This document shows, one piece after another, positions 35,044-44,576 of a stretch of 64,000 nucleotides of DNA. The DNA lies in NCBI GenBank assembly GCA_027625095.1, contig JAQBXN010000028.1:1-64000 (forward strand). The letters run 5' to 3'. Each line of letters begins with the position of its first letter. Position 1 is the first letter of the stretch. The stretch is from Planctomycetota bacterium. GTDB lineage: Bacteria; Planctomycetota; PUPC01; JACPCR01. The notes under the pieces are model-generated. The model was not told the origin of the DNA, searched no databases, and worked only from the letters and a program-made list of their open reading frames with translations. A program made the translations under genes and the position numbers.

Positions 35044-36417
35044 ATGGCAAACCTCCCTCCACTTCTCGCAGGCGCGGCCCGGCAGGACATTTCCCCGGCA
35101 ATGGGTACCCAGGTCGATGGTGACATTGGTCGTTATCGGCCCACCGAAGAAATCCGCAATCCGATCTATGTGCGTGCGCTTGTGTTGGAGCAGGGCGAAG
35201 AGAAATTTTGCATGCTCTCAATGGATCTTCTGGCCGTTACCACCGAATGGTCGGACAGAGTGCGTAAGGCTGTTGAGGAGGAATTCGGAATCCCGTTCGA
35301 GGCCGTGGCTGTTCATGTAACGCAAACGCACTCCGCGCCTTCGCTCGGTAAACTCATGCTGAGTGGGCGACTGCCGGCAACCGAAAAATACCCTTGGCTG
35401 CGTGGGATGACCCACAATTACGCGGAACATGCTCTAGCGAAAATCATTGCAGCAGTTCGTGAGGCCAAAGACTCGGCGCGGCCGGTATCGCTTTCTTACG
35501 CGGCCAGGCCTGACGGACGGGTCGCATTCAATCGCAGATACGTTATGCGTGATGGTTCTTCTACGATGTTCGGCCGGCCTTACGACCAGATATTGCACAT
35601 AGAGGGGCCGGCGGATCCCGAAGTGGGAGTGCTGTCGTTGAAAGATGAAGGCGCAAACTCAGTCGCACTCATCCTCCACCATACCAGCCATCCGACTCAT
35701 GGTTATCCGCATCGATACATATGCCCAGACTGGCCTGGAATGTGGTGCGACCTTATCGAGCCCGGCCTCAGTGGCGGAATGCCTCTCGTCGTTAACGGCT
35801 GCTGCGGAAACGTTCATCACAACAACGCTCTCGATCCCACCCAGGTTGATACCGCAGACCGTATGGCCGAGCTCTTGAGCGAGACCACTCGAAAGATCGT
35901 CTCAGAATTGAAGCCCAGTGCTTCGTCGAGGCTCAGGTCCATGAGCAGCAGGATTAACCTCCCGTTCCGTGACATATCGTCTGAGAAATTCTTGAACGCA
36001 CACAAGCTCATCGACGAAAATCCAGAGCCCATGTGGCTGGATGAAGGAAAGACTCGTGTGGACTGGGCCTGGTGTTATGCGGCATCCATGCTCGACCTCG
36101 AAGAGATGATGAGCACCCAGGATTCATTCGAGTACGAGGTGCAGGCCGTGCGCATCGGCGACGTTGCCATTCTGGTTTTGACGGGCGAGCCATTCGTAGA
36201 AGCCCAGCTTGAAATCAAGAGGCGTTCACCTGCCGCCCGTACCTACGTGGCACACATGTCCAACGGCTACTCAGGATACATTCCAACGCCCCAGGCTATC
36301 AAAGGGGGCGGCTACGAAACCGATGTCTGCGTGTCGTCAAAGCTGGCGCCGGAGGCCCTCGGCATGATCGTTGAAGAGTCGGTAAAAGTGTTGGCGGAGT
36401 TAATGGCCCAAGAGTGA
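35044..36417 (+). CDS. Neutral/alkaline ceramidase-family protein
   Basis: The 457-residue product starts 'LLAGAARQDISPAMGTQV', as in this family of zinc amidases. Metal and catalytic segments are visible: 'VHVTQTHSAPSLGK', 'LILHHTSHPTHGY' and 'LVVNGCCGNVHHNN', with C-terminal 'GDVAILVLTGEPFVEAQL' and 'SNGYSGYIPTPQAIKGGGYE'. True ceramidases release fatty acid from ceramide; many bacterial members of this length lack the C-terminal Ig-like domain and have unknown substrates, and this one lacks a signal peptide. It is a single-gene unit by spacing. Confidence 0.85.
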   Translation: MANLPPLLAGAARQDISPAMGTQVDGDIGRYRPTEEIRNPIYVRALVLEQGEEKFCMLSMDLLAVTTEWSDRVRKAVEEEFGIPFEAVAVHVTQTHSAPSLGKLMLSGRLPATEKYPWLRGMTHNYAEHALAKIIAAVREAKDSARPVSLSYAARPDGRVAFNRRYVMRDGSSTMFGRPYDQILHIEGPADPEVGVLSLKDEGANSVALILHHTSHPTHGYPHRYICPDWPGMWCDLIEPGLSGGMPLVVNGCCGNVHHNNALDPTQVDTADRMAELLSETTRKIVSELKPSASSRLRSMSSRINLPFRDISSEKFLNAHKLIDENPEPMWLDEGKTRVDWAWCYAASMLDLEEMMSTQDSFEYEVQAVRIGDVAILVLTGEPFVEAQLEIKRRSPAARTYVAHMSNGYSGYIPTPQAIKGGGYETDVCVSSKLAPEALGMIVEESVKVLAELMAQE

Positions 36418-36486
36418 ATTGATAGCCGGGTTCGCATAGTGGCCGGTAGCCGGATTTGCAAGAATTCGGGTCTTCATGCCCCCAGC

Positions 36487-36508
36487 GCCGAAGTCTGGCG
36501 ACTTCGGC
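36487..36508. repeat. Short perfect hairpin in a 220-bp gap
   Basis: 'gccgaagt' and 'acttcggc' pair over a 6-base loop ('ctggcg'). It lies between the ceramidase-family gene and the propeller gene. There is no T-run; it looks like a REP-type palindrome rather than a terminator. Confidence 0.5.
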
Positions 36509-36637
36509 TACGGTGTGCGAGAAAATGCAATTCAGAAGTTCAGACTCACCCATTAGGGATGCATCTGTAATACGGCTAAAATGAGTTCCGTAGCTGGGAT
36601 CAAAGTTTCTTATTACTCACCACTCACCACTCAGTTC

Positions 36638-37885
36638 GTGAATCCCAGAGTCGCCCACCAGTCCATTGCTCTCTTACTGTTCGCTTGCCTGCCGATATCA
36701 GCAGAACCCATCGGCACTGAGTTCAAAGGTATCCAGTTGAGCCGCCCGGTCATCGGACGGCATCCGAGCCTCGGCACACCCAATGAGGACGAGAGTACAC
36801 TGCCAGACCTGACAACTCTGGACAGGCTGATTAATTCCGAAAATTCAGAACCGATTCTTTTCATCGAGCTCGTGCGCGATGAAGACGACCGATTCGCGCC
36901 GCTCTATTCGCCGGACGGCAAGAGGCTGGCCTTTGTCAGGGCTGACATCGAGCGGAAGTCGAGCAAAATCGAGATCCTGGAGAACCTGGCTACAGGCGCT
37001 GTCAGAACAGTTCTGCCGGAAGAAGAGAGCTATGATTACATGTTCGCCTGGCGGCACGGATACCCGTCTCTGACCGATTTCTGCTTTGCCAGCACTGCCG
37101 GGCCTGAGCAGACAATGAATTTGTTCCTTGCCACTTCAAACCTGAAAACCACCAGGCTGACGAATACGAGACTACTCAAGAAGCACCCGGACTTCAGAGT
37201 CACCGCTCAGGGCGCCCACCAACTGCTCTATGAAATGGAAGGTCTGGTCATGCTGCTTGAATTCGACGACGATCAACGCCCGGGCGAACCACGGCAACTG
37301 GCCGAGGGCAGCTTTCCAGCATGGTCTCCTGACGGGAAGCGATATGCATCCATTAAGACAACCGCCAATGCCGCAGGTACCCATTACAGTCTTGTTTTGC
37401 GGCAAATCAGCGGGGCTGAAGAAGTAGTCATATTACCTCAACTAAGACCGCTCATGAGCCCCACATGGTCACCGGACGGCGCCTGGCTTGCCTTTTACAT
37501 GGCTGGCCAGGCGAAAGGCCGATACGACTTGATGACTGTCTCGACGGCCGGCGGCCCTTCGAGATTGATCGCCCAGGAGGTTGTGGTTGAAACGAATTTC
37601 GACCACACAGGCCCGGCATGGTCGCGAGACAGCAAGCAGATCTTCTTTTTCGCGCTCAAGAGTCAGGAAGGCGTCGTTGCTGTCGAGGAGAGCTATTATC
37701 GCCTGCTTTCAAGAGAAAATCGTGAAGGCGCGCCGCTGCAGGCATTTGATTATGATCGCCGCTACACCACAGCCATTGCCCCGGTGGTCAATCCCGGCGC
37801 CCGGTATCCAGAGGTGACTTTTTCGGCAACAAGGGGATTGTCCCAAGGAATATACGTCTTGATTCTCAATCACCTCGGGAACTGA
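36638..37885 (+). CDS. Secreted TolB-like beta-propeller protein
   Basis: The GTG chosen gives 'MNPRVAHQSIALLLFACLPI' with cleavage near 'ISAEP'; an ATG 57 bases upstream would translate simple intergenic sequence ('tcaccactcaccactcag'). About 415 residues. PD40/WD40-like blades carry the typical 'APLYSPDGKRLAFVR', 'FPAWSPDGKRYASIK', 'SPTWSPDGAWLAFYM' and 'GPAWSRDSKQIFFFA' motifs. Such propellers bind proteins or peptidoglycan-linked partners in the periplasm. It is the first gene of a plus-strand block; the next starts 6 bp after its stop. Confidence 0.8.
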   Translation: MNPRVAHQSIALLLFACLPISAEPIGTEFKGIQLSRPVIGRHPSLGTPNEDESTLPDLTTLDRLINSENSEPILFIELVRDEDDRFAPLYSPDGKRLAFVRADIERKSSKIEILENLATGAVRTVLPEEESYDYMFAWRHGYPSLTDFCFASTAGPEQTMNLFLATSNLKTTRLTNTRLLKKHPDFRVTAQGAHQLLYEMEGLVMLLEFDDDQRPGEPRQLAEGSFPAWSPDGKRYASIKTTANAAGTHYSLVLRQISGAEEVVILPQLRPLMSPTWSPDGAWLAFYMAGQAKGRYDLMTVSTAGGPSRLIAQEVVVETNFDHTGPAWSRDSKQIFFFALKSQEGVVAVEESYYRLLSRENREGAPLQAFDYDRRYTTAIAPVVNPGARYPEVTFSATRGLSQGIYVLILNHLGN

Positions 37886-37891
37886 ATTCTC

Positions 37892-39271
37892 ATGAGCCCG
37901 CTGATGGTCGTTGCCTGCACCTTTTGCCTCATGGGTCCGTTAGTTTCAGAAGTAACTGAGGAATTCGATCAATGCGCACTTAACATTGTTGTGCGAACTG
38001 CAAGGGAATTGCAGAGAGAACTGCTTAATCACTATGCGGCGAAAAGCGAAGCACCTGACGCCGCAATCTGTTTCTATCTTGGCCTGAATTACATGAGCGA
38101 AAATCTGGTTCTCCGCCAGGAAAAGCGGGATTGGGAGGGGGCTATCAAATGGCTTCAGAAAGCCGCTGAGTCCGGCGAATACGAGAAGAGAGCAAATTTG
38201 AATCTCGAAAGAATCAGCGAATGCCGGGAGGGGGGCGCTTTGGTCCTGAGTCCGTCAAGCTTTTCAGACGCGCCAGAAAAAAATGTCCTGAATGCGCTGA
38301 ATATTCCTCAGGAAATTCTTGAACTCGGCAGCGTTGATTTCTCCAACCGTAAAGTCACATTCAAGCTGCCCCTTTACAATTCACTGCACTGGCTGGCCGC
38401 CCCCTGCTTCAAGTCCGAAAAAGATCTCACCATTGAGGAGATACTTATTTCGGCAGGTCTGTCTGGAGACGTTAACAGATATGTCCCCAGTATTCGTGAC
38501 TGGATGTTGCAGGCCCGACCTGAAGCGACAGGTACCAAGCCACACCTCCAAACAGCGATCGATCCAGATACTCTGGTAAGAGCCGCCAGTGTGGCCGGTT
38601 TTAAGAGCGCGTGGCCAGAATTCTGGGCATTCAAATTGGAGGAAGGGTTGCGACAGATGAGAAAACAGCCTGAAACATCAAGGCTTAGTATCTCAAAATT
38701 CGAGCAAGAATATGTCGTCTGGATCTGGAACCTGGCGTGGCTGCGATCGAGGATAGCCATGTCGACGAACGATCAGCAGATTATGGATTTGGCCCTGGAA
38801 ACTTTGAACTTGGCCTACAAGCAAACTGAGCGTCACAACCCAGGGGCGCACCGTACTCTGCATCTTGCCTGGGCTGGGTACATCTATTTATGCTCGGGAA
38901 AGCTCGATGACCTTCTGTACTATCCCTACAACGAAAACATGCTTCCAGACAAGCTGCCCTGTCAGGCAGTCCTGGATTACGCGATCCGGCTGCAGGCAAT
39001 TCGGAAAATTGAACACCCGCAATTAACCGAGGAGAACGTGATTCCTGTTGTTCATCATCCTCGACAGGAAATCTTGTTTGGAAACGGAACTGTTCTGGGA
39101 GTGCCGTATTCAGAGAGAACAGACGCCAATCCACCGAAGGAGCCCGACGTTCCAGTCCAGGTCGTGGAATCAGTTGTTACAGATTTTGCCTTGTTGGCCT
39201 TGGGGCTTGGCGCTTTGCTCGTGCTGGCGTCCGTGGTTATCGCGATCAAGCGCACAAGGGGGCCGCGGTGA
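37892..39271 (+). CDS. SEL1/TPR-like protein with signal peptide and C-terminal membrane anchor
   Basis: The 459-residue product starts with 'MSPLMVVACTFCLMGPLVS'. Residues 50-110 carry a SEL1-like pair ('DAAICFYLGLNYMSENLVLR', 'WEGAIKWLQKAAESGEYEKR'). The middle is helical, with more TPR-like helices near 270-330. A hydrophobic helix at the C-terminus ('FALLALGLGALLVLASVVIA') is followed by 'IKRTRGPR', a stop-transfer signal, so the bulk faces the periplasm. Its stop overlaps the GTG of the next gene by 4 bp. Role probably scaffolding in the envelope; not otherwise recognised. Confidence 0.72.
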   Translation: MSPLMVVACTFCLMGPLVSEVTEEFDQCALNIVVRTARELQRELLNHYAAKSEAPDAAICFYLGLNYMSENLVLRQEKRDWEGAIKWLQKAAESGEYEKRANLNLERISECREGGALVLSPSSFSDAPEKNVLNALNIPQEILELGSVDFSNRKVTFKLPLYNSLHWLAAPCFKSEKDLTIEEILISAGLSGDVNRYVPSIRDWMLQARPEATGTKPHLQTAIDPDTLVRAASVAGFKSAWPEFWAFKLEEGLRQMRKQPETSRLSISKFEQEYVVWIWNLAWLRSRIAMSTNDQQIMDLALETLNLAYKQTERHNPGAHRTLHLAWAGYIYLCSGKLDDLLYYPYNENMLPDKLPCQAVLDYAIRLQAIRKIEHPQLTEENVIPVVHHPRQEILFGNGTVLGVPYSERTDANPPKEPDVPVQVVESVVTDFALLALGLGALLVLASVVIAIKRTRGPR

Positions 39272-40641
39272 AGATTCGCTGCCCGAACTGTAAAGCGGGA
39301 TTAGAAATTGAGCGAAACATCGCGGGTGACTCTGTTCCCTGCCCGCGCTGCAATCACACATTAGACCTCGTGGCCTTCGAGCGCGCTTTCCAGTCACGCA
39401 CCGGAACTAGATCCCTGGGAGACCAGCCCAAGAAAAAGAAGGCTGTAAAAGACCGGGGAAGGCCCAGTTCGATGATGCTGCCAATCATCATGGGGGCAGT
39501 GGGGATTTCTATCTCGGCAATCGGAGCCTACCTGTTCCTTAAATCAGGCTCCACTGGTAAACAGCCCACGGAAAACGTTGCCACCACCACCGTTCAGAAA
39601 CAGGTTGCCGTGATCGATGATCAATCGGTCGAAAATTCTGGTTCTTCAAACGTCGACAAGCCTGAAATCGCTACCCCAAATGGAATCCAGACAAGCGAGG
39701 GTAAGGAATTCAAGAAGCCAGTGCAGTTGGCATATCTACAAATTCCAACGACCACAAGAGAACTCACGGTTGACCGACGATTGCTGAAAATTCAGCCCTG
39801 GCATTCAACATACAATCTGCGGGTCTATCTGCCTCCCGGCACACACGTGGTGACTCGTGACGGCGTTTCAAAATGGATCGAGATCGATACAAATTTCAGT
39901 GAACAGTACTTTTCTTTGAATGAGGAAATGTCTCGGAGTATGACCCGTGCGGTGAAAAGACATGCCGAATCAGGGGCAAAAGTTTTCTTTTCGGGATCGG
40001 AAGGCCTGCCATACCATTTGATTGGGAATTATTACTTCCTCATAAGTAAGAATAAAGAAGACCGGAATGCAGTGCTGAACTCTGCAAGGAGAAGATACAT
40101 TCAGGCCATCAAGGTCGATCCAGGGCTGGCCCCCTCGCATCTCAATCTTGGTTACATCTGGCTTGAGTTCGGTGAAACCGAGCTTGCAGCCAGGGAAGCC
40201 CTGGCTGCAGAATGGCTGAATTTTGACAATGTATTCGGAATTAAGGCTGGGATTGAGGAACTCAAAAGAAGGCTCCAACTATCTCGAGCTGCGACCATCC
40301 TGGATATACCGTGGGAAGGTTATGAGGAACTGCTGCCAGAGGATCCTCGGGACAGAAAAATGGTCCAATTCCATCAAACGATCATGAGGTATTCAGACCA
40401 GGCCGCAGAGCGTGCCAAGCTCTTGAGCAATGTCGGACTTTATTTCGCAAGACAGAACAACAAGTCCAGACAGGCCGAAGAGTATTATCGCCTGGCAATT
40501 CAGGAATTAAATAGAGAAACCTCAGTAGAGAAACAGCGCGCCGTTTTCAAAGTTGTTTCGAATAACCTCGCCTTACTCGCTTCCAAATACCATTTGCCGG
40601 AGCTCATCGAATACGAGGCGCTGGCTGAAATGAACAGGTAA
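39268..40641 (+). CDS. Zinc-ribbon, single-TM, TPR protein
   Basis: The 457-residue protein begins with GTG in a GTGA overlap. Residues 1-30 form a zinc ribbon ('IRCPNCKAGLEIE', 'VPCPRCNHTLDL'). A transmembrane helix at about 70-93 ('LPIIMGAVGISISAIGAYLF') follows a Lys-rich stretch, so the ribbon is cytoplasmic and the rest periplasmic. Residues 270-330 have TPR features ('YIQAIKVDPGLAPSHLNLGY', 'IWLEFGETELAAREALAAEW'). The ribbon-helix-TPR layout fits planctomycete-like signalling or assembly proteins. It is co-transcribed with the genes around it. Confidence 0.75.
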   Translation: MKIRCPNCKAGLEIERNIAGDSVPCPRCNHTLDLVAFERAFQSRTGTRSLGDQPKKKKAVKDRGRPSSMMLPIIMGAVGISISAIGAYLFLKSGSTGKQPTENVATTTVQKQVAVIDDQSVENSGSSNVDKPEIATPNGIQTSEGKEFKKPVQLAYLQIPTTTRELTVDRRLLKIQPWHSTYNLRVYLPPGTHVVTRDGVSKWIEIDTNFSEQYFSLNEEMSRSMTRAVKRHAESGAKVFFSGSEGLPYHLIGNYYFLISKNKEDRNAVLNSARRRYIQAIKVDPGLAPSHLNLGYIWLEFGETELAAREALAAEWLNFDNVFGIKAGIEELKRRLQLSRAATILDIPWEGYEELLPEDPRDRKMVQFHQTIMRYSDQAAERAKLLSNVGLYFARQNNKSRQAEEYYRLAIQELNRETSVEKQRAVFKVVSNNLALLASKYHLPELIEYEALAEMNR

Positions 40642-40679
40642 TTACTTCAAGGAGGGTAATTGTTAATAGGAGCGGGCTC

Positions 40680-40726
40680 TAACTTTTGATCTTGGAATAA
40701 GAAAGATTCGGCCCTGGACAGTTACC
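40680..40726 (+). repeat. Small dispersed repeat, copy 2
   Basis: 'cttttgatcttgg' is followed by 'aataagaaagattcggccct' and 'ggacagttacc'. It lies in the 89-bp gap just before the next ATG. The conserved half matches copy 1 at 4.7 kb, while the first 13 bases are the exact reverse complement of the 13 bases found in copy 1. Confidence 0.5.
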
Positions 40727-40730
40727 AAGG

Positions 40731-43106
40731 ATGAAATACAAAAGCACAGTCATTATTACTCTCTCAGTCATAGCCTTGGGTGCCGGCGCAGGTTATCTGG
40801 GTGTCAGAGAGAAAGAAAACCTCGGAGACGCGCAATTCGGAGGGCACGCCTTTGCCGAGGCGCAAGCGGCCTATCAGGAAGCTCTGTCTCTTGCAGATGA
40901 ATTGCCCGAAGAGGAGAGGCAGAAATACAGCCGTGAACTTCGAGAAATTCGCTATAAAGCAGCCGCCAGTATTGCAAGGCAGCAAACCCTCAGGATCGGC
41001 GAGATAACTTTTCCTGAGACTTTTGAGCCCATCACTGCAAAGAAGCCAATCGAGCAGCGGCTCGGCCAGCTCATGTATCACCCGCTTGTCAGCCTCGATG
41101 AAAGGGGGCTCAAGTGGATCGGGGTCCTGGCCAGCAAGTGGAATGCTTCTATAGACCGCCTCAGCTACACATTTGAATTAGAGAAGGAATATCGCTGGCC
41201 CAATGGCAGGGCAATCACCGCCCACGACGTTGATTTCACCATTGAAGCCATAAGGAATCCGGAGACAGAGAATTTCGATCCCTTTCTCGCAAGCTTTTTC
41301 AAGACAACGACCATCCATGACCCTTTCAAAATTACTATTCATCTGACCCGACAGTTTTTCGAACCGCTCTCATTGCTCTCGTTCAAAATCCTCCCCAGAT
41401 ATCCCTTCCACGTACCGATGCAGCTCCGAGATATGACAGCGAGCTGGCGGACAATCAAAAGGAATCGTTCATATCGCTTTGGTCTGCTTAAAGACATTCA
41501 CTGGCCAAATGGCGAGGCTGTAAGCCCGTCCGACCTCGTCTATACGGCGAAGAGACGCAAGGCACTTGTAGAAAGAGGCACCCCGGAACGAGACGGTGTG
41601 GATATCGAAGAGATTTTGCCAGATGCGGAGGATGGGGTACGGATTGTATTAAGGACTCCGCCGCGCAGCCTTGGGGCCCTTTTTTCTATTAATGTCTTTC
41701 CGGAATATGCGGTTGGCGCTCCGCTCACTATTCGAGATCTTGTCAAAAAAACTCGGCGTGAGGAAGTAAATGACTATGTGCTTGAACTCAGGAATGATGT
41801 TGCATGGCCGGCTGGTAGTCGGGTAACCGCGGAAGATGTGAAACGAATTATTGATAATGCCGCTACCGGAAGCTCGAAATCTGCCCTGTCACTTAAATGG
41901 ATCAAGTCTTGTGAAATCGTCGGCGAAGAAGCACTTCGCCTGCAAACAACGGATTCTCTTCAGAATCAACCACGTTTCTATGAATTGCAGATCTTGCCCC
42001 CGGACAATCTGGCAACGGTGGCTCTGACCGCGAAACACTGGTTTCGCCGGACCCCTATTGGGAGCGGTCCGTTTCTGCGGGATCCGTCCGGAGACAAAGG
42101 CCAGAGCGAACTATTCTTTAAACGTAACCCCGGTTATTTCCTTGCGGCCAGGCCACCAGACCCCATTCACCGAACATACAGACCCTTTCTTAGCGGGATC
42201 GGCCTGAAGATCTACCATGACCGCTCTGCCGCCCGGCAGGCATTGGAGATCGATCGGGCTAAAGAAACCAGTATCGATGTCAGTGTGGAATTGAGGCCCC
42301 TGGACATCGAATTCTTCGCGAATCTGCCTGAAAATTACTACCTACGAAGGTTTAAGACCTGGAAGGTTCATTTTCTTGCCATTAATTTCCGGCGTCCTCT
42401 GTTTCAAAAGAAGGAGATTCGCCAGGCGATCAATCTGGGGATTGAAAGGAATGCGGTCCTCGAAAAAGTATTTCGTGGAGGGCGCGGGGGACAGCCGCAT
42501 GTTCTGTTGTCGGGCCCCTATCCCAAAGGAAGCTGGGCATACAACCCGCTGGTGGATGTTTATCAATTCGACCCTATGGGGGCTCGTGAAAAGCTGGCCG
42601 AGGCGGCGATCCCCAATCCGTCCTTCAGCCTGAAATTTCCAAGCTACGATCGCAATATAGAAAGAGCTTGCACGAACTTTCAGGAGACCCTTGAAGAATT
42701 AGGTTTTGAAGTTCGGCTTGAACGTAAACTTGAAAGAGATCTCCACGATGAGGTCATTAACAAACAGGATTTTGATATCGCCTATATGACTTACACCTTT
42801 GACGAGACTTTGAATCTTGCACCGCTTCTGGATAGCTCGCGCACCAAGAAGGGTGACTCAAACTACATGGGGTATGAGAGCGAGCTCCTCATGGAGCGAT
42901 TTCGAGAGATGAACGCCCGGCCCAATGCCGAACGCATTCAGGCTATCGCACAGGACATTCATAAACATTGTCATGAAGAAGCAGTGATGTGTATGTTGTG
43001 GCAGCTCGATATCTGGTCTGCTTTCCGAAATGAAGTGAAGCAGGAACAGGTCTCCATCCACCCTTTCCTGTTCTACAACAGGGTTCAAGACTGGACCGTT
43101 AGATAG
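40731..43106 (+). CDS. Membrane-anchored solute-binding protein (family 5) with triplicated lobe segment
   Basis: This 791-residue protein has an N-terminal anchor ('STVIITLSVIALGAGAGYLG'), a TPR-like helix pair, then a family-5 (oligopeptide/nickel-type) substrate-binding fold. Its N-lobe motif, usually present once, occurs three times: 'YTFELEKEYRWPNGRAITAH', 'YRFGLLKDIHWPNGEAVSPS' and 'YVLELRNDVAWPAGSRVTAE', with Trp at 156, 258 and 359, i.e. 101-102 residues apart. The C-lobe is normal ('VHFLAINFRRPLFQKKEIRQ', 'AINLGIERNAVLEKVFRGG'). Total length is about 250 residues over the family's usual size. No ABC permease is near. A direct stop-start abutment couples it to the PQQ-like gene. Confidence 0.82.
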   Translation: MKYKSTVIITLSVIALGAGAGYLGVREKENLGDAQFGGHAFAEAQAAYQEALSLADELPEEERQKYSRELREIRYKAAASIARQQTLRIGEITFPETFEPITAKKPIEQRLGQLMYHPLVSLDERGLKWIGVLASKWNASIDRLSYTFELEKEYRWPNGRAITAHDVDFTIEAIRNPETENFDPFLASFFKTTTIHDPFKITIHLTRQFFEPLSLLSFKILPRYPFHVPMQLRDMTASWRTIKRNRSYRFGLLKDIHWPNGEAVSPSDLVYTAKRRKALVERGTPERDGVDIEEILPDAEDGVRIVLRTPPRSLGALFSINVFPEYAVGAPLTIRDLVKKTRREEVNDYVLELRNDVAWPAGSRVTAEDVKRIIDNAATGSSKSALSLKWIKSCEIVGEEALRLQTTDSLQNQPRFYELQILPPDNLATVALTAKHWFRRTPIGSGPFLRDPSGDKGQSELFFKRNPGYFLAARPPDPIHRTYRPFLSGIGLKIYHDRSAARQALEIDRAKETSIDVSVELRPLDIEFFANLPENYYLRRFKTWKVHFLAINFRRPLFQKKEIRQAINLGIERNAVLEKVFRGGRGGQPHVLLSGPYPKGSWAYNPLVDVYQFDPMGAREKLAEAAIPNPSFSLKFPSYDRNIERACTNFQETLEELGFEVRLERKLERDLHDEVINKQDFDIAYMTYTFDETLNLAPLLDSSRTKKGDSNYMGYESELLMERFREMNARPNAERIQAIAQDIHKHCHEEAVMCMLWQLDIWSAFRNEVKQEQVSIHPFLFYNRVQDWTVR

Positions 43107-44576
43107 ATGTCCCAAGAAGAAGACCCAATTCCTGATGCAGGAATGATCGCCCAGACAAGGAACGCGGCAAATTCACTGAGATCTACTCTAAGCTTTGTCC
43201 GGTGGGGGCTTGCAGGGATTGTCTGCCTGATTCTGCTGAGTGTAGTCGGCATGTACGCTTTAAGGGGTCGTTGGGAGACCCAGGGAAATCTCACTCCGTA
43301 TTTCGATTTTGAGAGTCCAGAGACAAAATTCAGCCGACTTGAAAAAAACAGAGCTCAGCAAGAGGGTGCACTCTCTGTTAAGAATCCGAGCAATATCGTT
43401 TCTTCCTGGCCGGAGTATCGCGGTAGCGAAAGGGACGGTTATTCGAAGGAAACGAACCTGCTTGAAAGTTGGCCGAGTGACGGCCCGCCTGAAATTTACC
43501 GGCAACCGGTAGGACTCGGGTTCGCAGGCTTTGTGATCCGAGATGGGAAGGCTTACACCATTGAACAACGCCGGGAGCACGAGGTTATTACATGTTATGA
43601 ATTCGGGACCGGGCATGAATTATGGGCTTACAAATACAACGCGTATTTTAAGGAACAATTAGGTGGTGATGGCCCGCGGGCAACGCCAACGTTGAGCGGC
43701 GAGCTTATCTATTCGCTTGGCGCGGAAGGGCTTTTGGTCTGCTTGAGAGCGGATACAGGCGAGCATGTGTGGACGGCAAACATTTTGTCAGATCTTGAAG
43801 AGAAGAATCTGGAGTGGGCAATGGCCGGCTCGCCACTGGTCGTCGAGGATATCGTTTATGTCACCAATTCTGGTTTGACCGGGGAATCATTTCTTGGCTA
43901 CGACAAATTGACCGGAGAGCTGAAAATCAAGGCTCTGGAAGAACAGCAGGCTTACGTTTCTCTGATGGACGTTGAAATTCTCAGCAAAAAGCAAATTCTG
44001 AATATCTCTGCTTTCTACATGAACAGTTTTGAGCCTGGAACAGGGCAGCTTCTGTGGTCATTCCCCTGGGCGACAGAGTACCGCAACAACTGTTCGCAGC
44101 CTTTGGTAATCAGCCAGGACAAGATTTTCGTCTCCTCCGGGTACGGTAAAGGCTGCGCGCTCGTTCAGATCACGAAACACGACAATGACTCCCAGAATGT
44201 TGTTTTCGGTGCCTCGGAAATCTGGTCAAATCTCAACATGAAGAACAAGTTTAATTCTTCGATTCTTCATGAAGGCCACGTTTACGGGTTGGATGACGGT
44301 ATTCTTGTTTGCCTGGATATTGAAACGGGCAAGAGGAAATGGAAGAAAGGACGCTACGGCTACGGCCAGCTCATTCATGCGGATGGCAAACTGATCGTGC
44401 TTGGTGAGAGGGGGCAACTGGCCCTTGTGGAAGCAAGCCCTGAAGGCTGGAAGGAAATTTCAAAGTTTCAGGCATTGAACGCGAAGACGTGGAATGTTCC
44501 CGCGCTTGCCGATGGTTTATTGCTGATCCGCAATTCAGATGAAATGGTTTGTTACGACCTGAAGAGCACAAAATGA
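43107..44576 (+). CDS. Membrane-anchored PQQ-like (quinoprotein-type) beta-propeller
   Basis: The 489-residue protein has an uncleaved-looking anchor near residues 28-50 ('FVRWGLAGIVCLILLSVVGM'), then a propeller. It includes 'WPEYRGSERDGYSKETNLLE' and blade motifs 'VITCYEFGTGHELWAYKYNA', 'LLVCLRADTGEHVWTANILS' and 'ILVCLDIETGKRKWKKG', typical of PQQ-like or BamB-like repeats. No evidence for a PQQ cofactor is visible. It starts directly after the stop of the binding protein, and its own stop overlaps the next ATG (ATGA). Confidence 0.85.
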   Translation: MSQEEDPIPDAGMIAQTRNAANSLRSTLSFVRWGLAGIVCLILLSVVGMYALRGRWETQGNLTPYFDFESPETKFSRLEKNRAQQEGALSVKNPSNIVSSWPEYRGSERDGYSKETNLLESWPSDGPPEIYRQPVGLGFAGFVIRDGKAYTIEQRREHEVITCYEFGTGHELWAYKYNAYFKEQLGGDGPRATPTLSGELIYSLGAEGLLVCLRADTGEHVWTANILSDLEEKNLEWAMAGSPLVVEDIVYVTNSGLTGESFLGYDKLTGELKIKALEEQQAYVSLMDVEILSKKQILNISAFYMNSFEPGTGQLLWSFPWATEYRNNCSQPLVISQDKIFVSSGYGKGCALVQITKHDNDSQNVVFGASEIWSNLNMKNKFNSSILHEGHVYGLDDGILVCLDIETGKRKWKKGRYGYGQLIHADGKLIVLGERGQLALVEASPEGWKEISKFQALNAKTWNVPALADGLLLIRNSDEMVCYDLKSTK

